NCBI RefSeq assembly: GCF_002443255.2
Contig: NW_019211454.1
Coordinates: forward strand, 36,925,877 to 36,989,876
Direction of reading: 5' to 3'
Length of the DNA stretch: 64,000 nucleotides
DNA from: Varroa destructor
Lineage: Eukaryota; Arthropoda; Arachnida; Mesostigmata; Varroidae
Shown here: positions 24,142-36,380 of the stretch, one piece after another
How the letters are laid out: each line of letters opens with the position of its first letter
How positions within the stretch are numbered: position 1 is the stretch's first letter
Notes under the pieces: generated by a model
Told to the model about the DNA's origin: nothing
Databases searched by the model: none
What the model saw: the letters and a program-made list of their open reading frames with translations, nothing else
Translations under genes and position numbers: made by a program

Positions 24142-27100
24142 AACAGTCGTCTGGCGTGCGTCACTTTGCCGCCACTACAGTGCCACAGTTGACAATGCCA
24201 CTTGGCTTATTTGCGCTAGATATCCTCGCTACCGGTGCTGTCGCCACTACACGCAAGTGGCGGCCCAATCGCGCGTGGCAGCCGAATACTATGCCGTCGC
24301 AAATAGATTTTCCATAGGCAATATTGTAGTTTTGAATATTTTATTCACTTGAGATTAAACAGGCTAGCGATCGTTCTGCTGTTGTATTCTATGCCAATCC
24401 AGAGATTTGCGCAACACTGATTAACTACAAGTATAATATCGAATGTTTGTCTATATAGAACATTTGTTGTGATATGTGTGCATTTCTAGAAAGCGAGGTT
24501 TTCCTTAACGTTACATCGCATGTTGAATTGAGGTATGCTGTTGGCTTACCCATTAAAACCCCTAACGCTTGGACAGAAATTCAACTTGAGTTCTGCTAAT
24601 TCCTTCAAAAAACTACACTTTTCTCCATTGTATTATTTAGGATTTCAGGTTATAGACGAGGCGGTAAAATGTTTTCTCATTAGCTTCTTTTAATTAGACA
24701 AACTGTGTACCGTACGATGGCACTTTTAACTGAACATTTGAAGGAAATGCTATTTGCATAGAACCTTTTTTGAAAGATCTTCGCTCCAGTACTACGAAGA
24801 GTACTACTCCAGAAGTACTTCCAAGAAATTAGCTTTAAAATTTGTTAAGCTGCGTATTATTGAAAAGCCTATTTTGTGTAACCTTGTATAGCTTTTACGA
24901 ATGACATATGCTTCCTATTTGTACAGGACACAGTGGAAAATAACGTATGCTTTGGACGTGAAAAGGCCTATTTTCAATATTGCCCAGAGTTACCTAATCC
25001 TTTCTAAAATATGATTTCAGATACGAACAGGTAACAATAATGCCAAATAGGCGTATTTATACTGTAATAAATAAAAACTAGAATTTTCCTGCCGATACCC
25101 AACTACCTACAGTTTTAGCGATCGCTTCAGGAATATGTCCGATAGAATACTATTAAAACGTAAGGATCACATAGTGAACATTGTAAAGAGCGCACCTTAC
25201 ACAAACAATACTGGGTCGTCGCTTGCCGATCCAAGCTAATTTAAGTTACCCATCCAGCTTGCCATGAAGAGCATTAGATACATGGAAAAGGAAACGATAA
25301 CACCTACCGGGCCGATCAGACGACCCATTACAGACTTATACGAGCTTATTTGGTAATGGTAACAAAATTGAATTCGATAAGTGCTAACGAACTAGCGGAC
25401 AGTACGAGTGCCAACGGTCATGTTAAAGAGCACAAACAAATTAAGTAGAAAGAAAACCATTTTTCACGCAGACATTCGCAAAACGTTATCCAAATGATTA
25501 TTTGAAAATATACTAGATCAACGACTGTTTACTGTGTTTCTGTACACCATACTTGTAGTAGATTTAGCACTGGCTCAAAGAGCGATTTATATTTATCGAC
25601 TGTCAAAAAGCTCAACCTCAACATAGAGGGCACCAAGTGTATACTTTGTTACACGAGAAATTACCTCGTCTCTGTTTACTAGTAATCTCGTTCTTTTTGT
25701 AACTGGGTTTAATACATTCTTGAATGGTCGAAGCAGATCTACCTTAAGTCGATACTGCATACCCGAAAAAAAAAAACATATGACTTTCATTACGTCAGCC
25801 CGCTTGCGACAAACTCAATCCTTTGCAAAGTTCTAGATACGTAAAGCATTACCTATTGACAGCAAACTTGAACTCCGACTAACTGAAAGGGACGGGTCCT
25901 CGAGAGTTTAGTACTACGTCGGCTGTACACACAACTCCAGATGATACATATCCACCATCAAGATACTTTATGTATGTTTGGTGCTATACGTAGTGAGCGA
26001 GTGGCCAACTACATTTCGTTGTCGACTGTCGAACTCGTCCACCCGGAACCGCCCTTCTCTTCCCCTTCTGAATGCGACAGGAACGGAAATTAGGTTTTAT
26101 GCGACCTTTTCCAAACACGGCCGCAGACCCGCGCTACCAGACACTCTTTTCCTCTTTTGCTTGCAGTGGCGCACGTCACTATCAGCGTTGGCAGTGGCAC
26201 ATGCGTGGGTACGCTTGAATAGTACCACATAACTTGAGTTACTTAGAATAGCATAGATTCTATGAGCTAGAACATTGCTGCGCAGTGAACGCTTATCTCA
26301 ATGAATTGCTCTAGGTAAGTTGCTTAAAATTTAACTCGGCAAAAGATAATGATTTTAGGTTCACGAGAATACATTAGGTCGCTTTAGGTGTACGTCCAAA
26401 TCAGCCGAGATTATATACGTCGATGCCATCGAACGTTTAGTTGGGGTTATATCCACGTATTTCCAAAATAATTTCATGGAGTGAAATCAACCCGGAATTG
26501 CGCTATGGCATTAAATTTAACAGCTACAAGATGACACGGGTTGGAGGGCGTATCCGTTTCCGATCAATTTTATTTTTATAAATCAAATTTAACTGTTAAA
26601 CTTTTTTTTTTTCTATGAAAACCATTAGACAGATTCGCAAAAGTAAACTCAATTAACAACGTTACACTAGTATTTTTTAGGGAGAAACGATTTTATTATC
26701 AAAAACATTCCATGATGGTTTATTAAATGCGAAAATGACATGTTTAAAGCAAGATAATGCAAAGATCTTAATTTAGCGTTTAGTGGGAAGTAAACTACCT
26801 AGAATGATTTAGTGACTCTTAACTAATATAGACGGGTCAAGTGAAAGATTTTTTAGTTGGGTACAAGAAGGAACAATAATTGAAAATTGGCAAGCATCAT
26901 ATAATAAGTGAGGTCGACCCTCTCTAAAGCCCATACTAGCAACCGAAAGAGCCTCCATTTTGATCGTCTTGGGTAGTCCTAAGTGCATCGTCCTTGAGCC
27001 AGCGTTAGACCTTAATAGCATAGCCGTATATAATGAAACGGCGATGATTGCTAAGTAAAACTGGCATGCGACCGACTAGCAGCACTTAGAAGCTTTCAAC

Positions 27101-27873
27101 ACTAAATATAGTCTAACAAATCCTACGTTAGCAACAATAACAAAAAGCACGTTTTTAAAATATCCAAGAAAAAGGAGCGAGAGGGGAAGTGGAGAGAGGA
27201 GGGCTTTGCAAATAAAAGATGCTTCCTTCATACCTGAGCCTGTTTGAGTAGCTTGTTCCTCGGCTGCCGCCTCTGTGGCGACGACGGCAATGCGTGATGA
27301 ACGCAGTAGACATAAGCATATATGTAAACGAGCACAAATCTTTATATGTATGCTCATATGAGCAGTGGTCTCTGTGTAGGTATTTACGGAGCCAACTACT
27401 ATGTCGGGAAGCAGCAATGTGCACCCCCAAATGAATCAAATACTACTGATGACTAACGTGAATATGCAGAAATGACTCCCTCTTGAGCTTGCACACACGT
27501 CGTGAAGAACTGGCTTTTTCTCTCTGTGGGATGGTTGAAGAAGACGACGGCGGCTGCGTCAAAACAAGTCGCAAATTTTGCCTTCTGCCAGCCTATGTAA
27601 ACAAGCGAACGAGCACCGAATAAAAGAACGATTTAGAAAGACTAAGTTTTTATTTGGTTACTAAACTACACTGACATACGTACCAATGTTACAACTAGTA
27701 TTAAAAGTAATGATAAGAAATTATTAATTTCGATGTTTTAGCCTTATTTAGGTTAAACGAAAAAAGCCCCAAAGTAGAAAGCACCCAGGGACCGCGAAAG
27801 CAAACGAAGTGAATCTTCCTAGTCAATTTTCGTCCGTTTCTTTTCATCGCCTCCCTCAAGTTCATTCCTCTAG
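24142..27873. other. Gene-free stretch
   Basis: I see no supported gene here. The GC-rich island tails off by about 24.3 kb. The rest is AT-rich, with only short unsupported frames (for example 25978-26232 plus and 27076-27417 minus). No structured repeats were found apart from an 11-T run at 26602-26612. Confidence 0.5.
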
Positions 27874-28099
27874 CAAACCAGACGAAACAAACGAACACTT
27901 ACACAAAGGCGAAATCGGCGCGGATTTCCGCGTAGAACGAGTAGGCCTTACCGTATCGTGTATTGCGCGTGCCTTACGGTACCGTACGCGCATCATTGAT
28001 GTAGCGGGCGGGTGTGCTGGCAGACATAAGTTTGCCCCTTCTGTTCGCCCCATGAAAATCGGCATACCGAGATGCCATGTCCATATACCGCCTACATGA
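27874..28099 (+). CDS. Weak candidate exon with a pyrimidine-rich acceptor
   Basis: I do not recognise the product. The tract CTCCCTCAAGTTCATTCCTCTAG ends at 27873 and forms a good 3' splice site. After one base, a frame stays open for 74 codons to the stop at 28097-28099. GC is well above background, and the first 40 codons favour the RNY pattern. The reverse strand is also open across the same bases (27862-28161), so strand choice is uncertain. No clear donor was found, so it would be a terminal exon if real. Confidence 0.18.
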
Positions 28100-28230
28100 T
28101 AATTCGCCATCGGATGCCCACTGACACCAACCTGGCATCCAAGCGTAAACGTATGCATCAATTATCCGTCTGTGTCAGGCGTACAGCTTACAACTAACCT
28201 ATTTGTTCGAAATACTACTCGCTTTCAGAG

Positions 28231-28293
<63 letters not shown>

Positions 28294-31200
28294 GTTTATA
28301 TACCTAACCTATATAGCAACATGCATCTATGCTTCGGATACGTAAGTTCGCAAAGCAAACGAAGCAGTGACTCATCAGCGACAACGACAATCACTGCGAT
28401 GCGAGCTTCCATATTCTTCAACTAGGAGCAACGATTTGAGTTAGGCTGGAGCTACTGGCATGAGAACTATAATACTAGCCCCACACTGGCGTCTGTCGAC
28501 TAGCACAGCTTTGTGCTATATCTTTTCGAAGTTACCCTAATCTGTGCCGCTACTGGCCGTGTTCGCCCTCGGCACCAGCTTGAGTTTTTCCAATCGACAA
28601 TTGAACTTCTCGATGAGAAGCTGAAGTCGTCGTAATCTTAGCCCGGCGATTTTTCCGCGGTAGTGGCAGTAGCATGGTATTCAGGTGAGCCGCGGCAAAT
28701 GAATCGCTCGCCAGCAATTACGAACTAACAGATAGAGGAGGCATATTGGCCCGGCGTTATTTTTTGCCCGCTTTTCTTCTTCTTTTCCTTCTGCTTTTGT
28801 CCATTTCTCATGTCGTTGGCCTCGCTTTGTTGTTTGTCATTTTTCGTTGTTTTCGTTAGATGAGGGTGATGGCCACGAAAAAGCGAGAATTCGGTGGCCG
28901 ATTATCGATCGTATGTGCGTATCCGGTAATCCTTCCGAGCTGTCACAATACTCCTGAATGGTCCCGCTCACTCCAATGGGTGAAATAGAGCTGATGTCCG
29001 ATTGTTAATTGGCCAGAGCAATCCACTGCAGTTCTTCTGATATGGTTTCAGTTACTAGCGAAAAGAAACAAAGATAGAAAAGACGGCATGATTATGGCAC
29101 TATTTCGCAGCGCTGCCGACGGATTCGTCTGCTGGAGCGCTACAACTGAGCGTACCGTGCCCCTTAGAACCGACTCCAGCAGAGTTCAGAGACGTTCTCA
29201 AGTGTTTAAACAGGGTTTTTTTTCAAAGCAATTGGTTTAACTGGTTCGGCCATTCGTGTTGGTGTTGCTATTAAGTTCAAATGTTGTAATTACGGCTATC
29301 TATTTTACCGGTTAGATGCGTTGACGGGTGCTGGCTGAGCGCCAGAGTGGACTGTCGATAATAATAGAATCAACTCGTAGATTCTTAGTTTCAAAAAATA
29401 GGCTTTTGAAAGAGCAGGCGAGAACGAAAGCTGAAACGAAAATTGATGTGGGTGTACATAAGGTACGATAATAGCCAGGTTTGTATAACGGTAACAAAAC
29501 ATATGAGGGTCACGAAAAGCAGAGCGAAATAGTATTTCTACAATATAATATTCACCTAATTTTACGACCGACCCTAACGTTTCCAATTAAACCAAATATA
29601 TCAACTAGAACTATGACGAGGAAATATTTTCTATTGTAACAGCTTTCAGTAGCTCTTCAGAACATTATATATACGATCTGAGAGGGTTTGTGTTGTTCGC
29701 AAACCTTCGATCCGCTTTTTTCTTGGTAACTTTCTGATCATGCAGCAAAGGTGCACAAGCTGACTTAGGTTACATTATTTTATTTGTTCTAAATTATTGT
29801 ACGTAGTTCCACTTGGAACATTTAAGTAAAAGGTGCAAAATGAAATAGGTATACGCGCTATCCTCGTATAGATGTTGCTAGCACATGGTTGCTTTGTGTG
29901 TTATGTTCATATTTTCTCCTATTGTCCTAACTTAAATACTACATAGAGAGAATGAAAGAGAGCCACTGCACTCAATGGCAGGCTAACAAGGAAGTTGTTT
30001 TTGCAGATAATCAAGACTTCAGAAGTTGATTAGCGTAAGTGTGGGGGTTTTCACGTATTAAGACTGCCTGAAATACCTGCTGACTTCGGTGGTGGCTTCA
30101 AAGAAATTTGTGTACATATAACTCATAATGAGTGGTTAGAACTATATCAATAAACGAGTTGTGCTAGAGACGAATACAAAACCTAAGTCTAAATCAAAGT
30201 GCTCTCTTGCATACGTTTACTACAGCATCTTACGACGTTAGTATATGCTTGATTATCTATTTTGCTAGCCATACTTAAGTATCAACAAGGCCAGGACGTA
30301 TAGGGTGAGTAGCATACTAAAATTTTATAAAGAAAAGTACGGAAATAATAATTTACTATGCAGAAAATAGGTTTTGTGTTTTGCGTCGACGCGTCCTCTT
30401 ATGAATGAACTTACATAGCTACAAACATTAAAACTGTGAAGATTTTATACGTCGAATTACTAGCGAGGTTGATCGAATGAGACATAATTGATCACTGCCT
30501 CCATTAATCTCCAAAGTTGTTAAATACTGGATCACCAGCCAAAAAATATAGCTACATAGCTGGCGCTGTCATCACTGCCTGAGTCCGTCGGAGCAGGTTT
30601 ACATGGTAAGCGACACATTCAGCTTGTGTTCCGAACAATGAAAGCTCATTCCTCAAGTAGTGACCGTTAAGCAGATCGAGAGCAGACCGTTAAGTTCTGT
30701 TCGTAGAAAGCCAATACGCTTATTTAACGGCTATAGAACACATTCGAATGCGGTCAATTCAGCCATGGCAAAACTCTATCAGATGGAACGCTTACGCCTG
30801 CTCAATGTGACTATATGTTGAGTACCTTCGAAAATTCTTCATTACTAGACGAACTACGACCTTAACAGCTAGTTACATGCTGCACACAGTAGTCTTACAG
30901 TAAGTACAAACGAAACAGAACATTACCAGCTAAAACAGATTTATGACAGAAAATAGCATAGAGCTAAGTTCAAAAAAAAAAAAGAAAAAAGTAAGGGGCA
31001 CGGCAAGAAGCAAGGCAGAAATCCAGCTAGACAGGGCCGCCGCCATTGCCGTTCGAGAATATATCACCGTGTCTGTCTCTAATCCAACTATCCGGCATAC
31101 GGTTAATATTCTGAGTAGGTACTGTACGCTGGATTCACCTCCTACTTTAAACAGAGATTCCCTATGTATCAATGACTCAGTGTTCCCCTGTGGACTCTTC

Positions 31201-33103
31201 TCTGTCTCACTGTGAACTGCAGCTCACTAGCAATTTAGCATCAAGCGCCCCCTGCTGTATCCTACCTGAATATATTCCCCGTACTTTTAGTCAGGTCCAC
31301 AGCCAGGTCTAGGTTATAATTATTTACATATACTAGGCTTTATTCGGCAGTTTGTGTTTTACATACAGGTCAGCAACGAGCCTGAATAGACCTAGCTGCG
31401 CAATTGTGTACCAGGTAGCACCAGCGTAGAACGCATTCTGTTAGCTGGAAAGGTGGGAGGCTATCATAAATTAGGCCTATTTCACAGGAACTAGCCTGCC
31501 GTTGCTGGTATTTTTACCGATGATGCGACGGAAAGGCCCTATGGAGCACGTATGCTTTCAAGATAGTTTTGAATATTTGGTAAAATAGATAGCAAGGCTT
31601 TTGCTGTCGACGATGGCGTGCCCCTACCAAGGCCGGTCTCAATTCCTTCCCGATACCAATGCTCGATCGTCGCTACGAGTTAGATGATAAGAGTTATTGT
31701 ATTTTTTGTTTCACAGTCAGTCAGTGTCACCGACGGCGTATGATGTACTTGGTATATCCTGCCACGATTATCTGAGGGCCCCGAACCGTTTTTCTTTCGG
31801 CTGTTGGGTCGAAAGCACTCCAGCACTGACAACTTTCTAAGAGAGAATTCTTCCATCAGTTGATCTTATCGCACGCACTCCACGCTGGGACACCCTGATA
31901 TGTTCGAACAGTTACGCTAGTAGATATAGCTTTCTCTTTACAGAACGAAGGTTGGCTCCTGTTCGTTGCCTGCAATGTCTAGCGTTACAATTTTCTATAT
32001 CGGAGAATTCAGCAATAAACTCTATCTCTGATTTAATTTGGGAATAAATGGTCAGGGGGAAATAAATCGACGGACACGACCTTATGGAAGGATACTATTT
32101 AGAACTATTTTAATAATAGTCATAGTATTTTAGGTATCTATCTACACATTATTCCGGTACCATTATTCAAATGAGTACTACGTTATTGGTATTTTAAAAG
32201 TCGTTCAAAGCAATACGTTCAAGCACATATTCTATAATTCGTTAAGATATAGGCTGTAACATATGTCAGTCTTGATCACTGTTTATCTTTCACTCTACTT
32301 GTGCTGATTATCTTTAAGCAATTCTCCATAGTAAGCAACCTCCTTTGCCGCTTTATCTGTCCTATTTATTCGGTAAATATAGGTGATAGTTGCGTTGCAG
32401 TGCAAACAAACGCATATACTGCCTATGCCCCATATCGCTGGCCTTACACACTTGGGCAGTACAATGGGCCATGTCGAATAATTTATTGGTTCAATATTGG
32501 AAAAAAACCGCGTCCATTATCGATTACTTCAGTTAGTTTGTTATAAAGCACATGGCGTACTTGGCTTACCTAAGAAGGTGCACATAAATAAACACAAATT
32601 TACTTTTTCGAACATGACATTATTATCTAGCAAGATTTTAATATTTTATAATAATAAGCGCACGTCAATATAATGTACGCCATTGCATAGATGCACGAAT
32701 ATACACTGAAAACGTTCTAGGCAACGTCGCGTAATAATAAACATTCACCCCTGTTCTATTAATCATATTCAATACTTCTCAGTCTATAAAGCCGTCTAAC
32801 CGTCTATCAGGCGAGAGGCAGAGAAACGTGCAACGTCATTGATAAAAGACTTCTCTTTACTCCATTTTGATTTCCCGCACGCGGTACTCTGAATGCCGTT
32901 GCAACAATAAACGATCATAGATCATATCAATTCTTCCTGTTTTAATTTCTATTTGCCCTGGGGTCTATTTTTTTTATGGCAGTTTCGTCGTCGCTAGAGA
33001 TCACGAGTTGGAATTATCTGTCTTCCGTGGGCCGCTTATCAAATTTATGTAAAGGATTTCTAATTCATTTAGGTACATTCTCCTTTCTCGTCTACTCTCA
33101 CAG
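28100..33103. other. Gene-free stretch with a long TA microsatellite
   Basis: I see no supported gene here. It contains the (TA)29 tract at 28232-28289 and a GC-richer patch at 28.5-29.0 kb without a convincing frame. A plus-strand frame at 30943-31215 begins in a poly-Lys run made by an A-tract; I do not accept it as a gene. The region 31.2-32.9 kb is featureless to my reading. Confidence 0.5.
28232..28289. repeat. (TA)29 dinucleotide microsatellite
   Basis: Fifty-eight bases of uninterrupted alternating TA. Pure TA runs of this length are hypervariable and can extrude cruciforms. Length accuracy depends on the sequencing and assembly. Confidence 0.95.
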
Positions 33104-33356
33104 AGGCGGCGACATCCAGGGTAATACGTACGATAACCGCAATGTTACAAAAAGATCCTACTCAACGGAAAGAGTACGCTTTGCAGAGAAGGCCATTGAC
33201 GCCATAGGAGCGGAAGGAAGGTGCCACGACAGCCGACGGAGTGTGAACGGATACATACAAAGAAATATCAACCAATATACAACTATGTATGATGTGAGAC
33301 TGCTGTTTGACAGTATCGGTATAGGTGATGATACCTACGGATTTGATAAACAATAG
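33104..33356 (+). CDS. Candidate terminal exon, unrecognised protein
   Basis: I do not recognise the product. A long pyrimidine tract ending CTCGTCTACTCTCACAG gives a strong acceptor, with the exon from 33104. After one base, a frame runs 83 codons to the stop at 33354-33356. Codons in the first half favour RNY, and the translation is mixed polar/charged with a DSIGIGDDTYG-like acidic tail. A donor-like CCAGG|GTAATA lies only 17 bases in, so the true exon could be a micro-exon. The length alone is within chance; the acceptor is the main evidence. Confidence 0.22.
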
Positions 33357-34655
33357 CGACAGCAGTGAACAAAGTGTATATAAAATTGCTATTGCTACGA
33401 TTCACTGAAGTTCACCGGCCATAGAAGCAGCGACTCTGTACAACCGGCCCACTGGTCCTTCGGCTGGCACCGTTCGCAATGTAGCCAGACCGTGGCCAAT
33501 AGATCCCCGGTGGGATATCGAACTTTTTTCACTGGCTCGTCCTTTATTCTTTATCTTCTTGTTTTTCTTGCTTCTCTTCACGGCGTTGCACATCTCGAAT
33601 GTCGCCACATGGCGCGGTCATAGCCGCTATCACGATCCAGATCCTAATGATCGACAATGCTGCCACACGTCGTTTCTCAAACTCGTGCCACCGAAACAGC
33701 GTACCAAATGTTCTGCCGATTTGTCCGTTCGGCGGTCCGGACCAACCCGTTAAATCGTCATGCCCTCGGGAATCGGCGAATAGAGATAAGGCGCGCGCGC
33801 GCGCGCGCGCGCGCGGACCAGCGTCGGTCAGTTCTGCCAGCCAGCAGCAACGGCAGCGGTTTTGGTCTAGAAATCATAGAAACAGTGAAAGTAAGGGTCG
33901 AACAGTTTTCAAGATGACTGGCCTTCGAATCAAGTGGTCGTCTGCTAATCTAAAAAGAAAGATTTTATTGTGTGAATGAACTAAGTGTAAGTCAACAAAT
34001 GACCGATCTGTTACACGCGGTAAATAAGGACCATAAAATTGTAATGAATAGAAAAGTCGCACAACTATTGGGGTACGCTAGAACATTGAATCACTGCATA
34101 GGATCGGAGGATATTACAGACTGACATACATATAAGGTCGATGACATTTCACTATCAGGGGGATTTGTGATCGCACGGCAAATAGTTAGCCGGCTTCGTT
34201 TGCGCCATCCTACCGATTTGTTTCTTGGCCACATATGATAAGATGTTGGAGATTCACTATGGGACAAGATAGAAGGTATCTGATTTTGCATTTCTACAAT
34301 CGGTTGATTAGTTGTCAATGAGAGGATGGCCTTACCGCCAAGTAATTATATATTAATATTATGAAACATAATAGCGTAACGTTATAGCATCTAATTTATC
34401 GTAGGATCAAATAGTCTTTTCCCTTGTCCTTAGAAGCAGTTGAGATAATACGGTGGGTATAGATTAACCTTATCGGACGGACTGTGTCAAAATGCTTTCT
34501 GTTATTACCATTCATATTGTTGTTAAGTTTAAAGTGTATAAGCTTAGGGCCAATGGAGCTGACTAGTGGTTCTTTTGCTATTCGCTCCAACCGTTCTAAC
34601 TATTTGACTTTTAGGAACATGTGTAACTGTGAATAGGGAGACAGGTCCTATATCT
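33357..34655. other. GC-richer patch with a (GC)12 tract, no supported gene
   Basis: About 33.4-33.9 kb is clearly more GC- and CpG-rich than its surroundings and contains the (GC)12 tract. Several overlapping frames are open on the plus strand (33599-33979 and 33657-33917), but none has splice support; overlap in several frames is what GC-rich DNA gives by chance. It could be a promoter or untranslated exon. The part from 34.0 kb to the gap is unremarkable. Confidence 0.4.
33791..33815. repeat. (GC)12 dinucleotide tract
   Basis: Twenty-five bases of strictly alternating G and C. This is rare in a 40% GC background and is a classic Z-DNA-forming sequence. It sits inside a CpG-rich patch. Confidence 0.95.
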
Positions 34656-34755
34656 NNNNNNNNNNNNNNNNNNNNNNNNNNNNNNNNNNNNNNNNNNNNN
34701 NNNNNNNNNNNNNNNNNNNNNNNNNNNNNNNNNNNNNNNNNNNNNNNNNNNNNNN
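34656..34755. other. Assembly gap (100 N)
   Basis: Exactly 100 unknown bases, the conventional length for a gap of unknown size in a scaffolded assembly. The left flank ends in CTATATCT and the right flank begins ATATCTTAAA, so the two sides share ATATCT. Real missing length cannot be inferred. Confidence 0.98.
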
Positions 34756-35691
34756 ATATCTTAAAAAGACCTGGTTGAGAAGTACATTTGCTGGCGGTGA
34801 TTTGTTTTGTTACAACTAACGATCTCCAGAGCTATAGTCAGAGTACTAAACACTTCACTGGTGCTGTTAAGGCCAGCTAAGTGCAGTCATTTCAACAGCT
34901 TCTTCAAGATCCATCTAAATTGTTGTTAGAGATCAGATGTGTGGTGGATACAATCTATTTATTACCAGATCTAAGCAACATCACAGGCCGATAGCGTCTT
35001 AACTTGGCCTTCACAGGCTTGTGACATTAGCATTTACTAGTCGCAGGAGATAGCAAAGTCTGCGGAGTTAGTCGACGCGACATCCTATTACAGAAGGATC
35101 GATTGTATTTCGTACGATCAGACGTAACGAGCTACTTTTGTTATTTGTCTTCGATAAATAAATAGCTCTGCGTGCCACACCTATTGTTGATCAACACATG
35201 CAGGATATCGTGCAGAATATCGTTTTCCTATCGTGGAACGCGAGTGTAGTTGCGCATTTGATTTTCGAGTGTATGCACAGGATTTCCGTGTTCGGTGACG
35301 TAACAATAAATTAAGCAATAAGGAATAGTATCTTTAGGTGTTTCTGCATCTATAAATCAAGTGAAATCTAAAGGAATCAGCACACTGCTAAGAGAAACAC
35401 AGCGCAAATGTGTTGTTTCTAGCCCTAGATACAGGTCTTATTTTATATATTCACTTTCCCATCTATCTGCTGCCCAGATCAGATAGATTACTCGTAGAGT
35501 TTTATGCACGTCGCTTCGGAGCTAGAAAAACGATAAAAAATGCACGTGAGGAATCAGCGCGTCGTTCTCATAAACTGTTGCCAATCAACTAACAAATCTT
35601 CACCAGTCTCAGTCATCATTAAACGTCTGCGTGCTAGGTGGCATCGTTCATGCGGATACAGCAGCATCAAGGACGCTGTTGCACATTATAG
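34756..35691. other. Gene-free stretch right of the gap
   Basis: I see nothing with support: only short frames and no repeats beyond homopolymers. Continuity with the sequence left of the gap is not proven by the bases shown. Confidence 0.5.
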
Positions 35692-36060
35692 ATGGTCGTT
35701 TCGGTATTTTGTCAACTTTTGACTCATAACGACTTGCACAGTGCTTCTATGCCTTGGCGCACTTTGGCAAAAGAGTTCGTACGTTTCGATCGGCGGTCGC
35801 TTCTTCTTCAGCAGCTGCTGTTACCGCGAACAGCAGCAGTCATACGCGCCGCTTGCCGTGAGAACCTGGACATTTTATGCTGGCTGGCCCCTATGACCAC
35901 CTACCTTTTCGGCTGTGTGGCTGGCTTTCATCTGTCTGCCTTACTGGCTCTTCCGTGTGAAATTGACCGGGTCGCGAGACCGGATCAGCAACAGTTAACC
36001 CACTTTTCGCTCCCACTGACCATCAAATCGATGATAAAGCAAGTCGAATCTGGCAAATAA
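35692..36060 (+). CDS. Weak candidate intronless ORF, possible small membrane protein
   Basis: I do not recognise it. It has a true ATG start and 122 codons, with the stop at 36058-36060. Residues about 65-87 (LCWLAPMTTYLFGCVAGF and on through LLALP) form one hydrophobic stretch long enough for a membrane helix. A basic N-terminal part precedes it and a polar tail follows. GC is above local background. The length is still at the chance limit, and the ATG context (ATAGATGG) is only fair. A 9-bp-arm hairpin at 35814-35837 lies inside the frame. Chance is the default explanation. Confidence 0.15.
   Translation: MVVSVFCQLLTHNDLHSASMPWRTLAKEFVRFDRRSLLLQQLLLPRTAAVIRAACRENLDILCWLAPMTTYLFGCVAGFHLSALLALPCEIDRVARPDQQQLTHFSLPLTIKSMIKQVESGK
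35814..35837. repeat. GC-rich hairpin, 9-bp arms
   Basis: GCTGCTGTT at 35814-35822 pairs exactly with AACAGCAGC at 35829-35837 across the loop ACCGCG. The arms are made of CTG/CAG units and would make a stable stem in RNA or single-stranded DNA. Confidence 0.65.
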
Positions 36061-36128
36061 GGCGCAGAGGAAAACATATTACTTTTCGAATGGGTGCCCG
36101 CCGACGTTGTCGGCAAGGAAATTCTTGG

Positions 36129-36380
36129 CTAGACGGGACTCAACGAGTGTCTCGGTGCTACTATCAGTAGCAGATGAAATCTTTTTGCCACTTTATTAGC
36201 GTATTCGTAAGTGTCAACGTTTCCGTTGCAGTCAGCTCGTTTCGTCATCTGGGCGTCGCCAACTGGGGTTGATTCCATTTGTTCTATGCGTCTCTTCTCC
36301 CTCTCGTCCATCAAAAAATTGACTGATGTTAACAATCGGAGCTCGAGGGTATCAGCGAGTTTGGGCTGCCAACGCTGCAT
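36129..36380 (-). CDS. Weak candidate ORF, unrecognised protein
   Basis: I do not recognise it. It has an ATG start at 36380 and 83 codons, with the stop at 36129-36131. The middle of the frame is charged and helix-prone (MDEREKRRIEQM). An in-frame stop lies four codons before the ATG. No splice signals stand out at its edges, and the opposite strand (36211-36477) is open over the same bases. The length is within chance. Confidence 0.12.
   Translation of the reverse strand: MQRWQPKLADTLELRLLTSVNFLMDEREKRRIEQMESTPVGDAQMTKRADCNGNVDTYEYANKVAKRFHLLLIVAPRHSLSPV

Noticed and set aside
30943..31215. Plus-strand frame beginning with a poly-Lys run
   Set aside because: The lysines come from an A-tract homopolymer. 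No splice or start support, and the antisense frame is also open.
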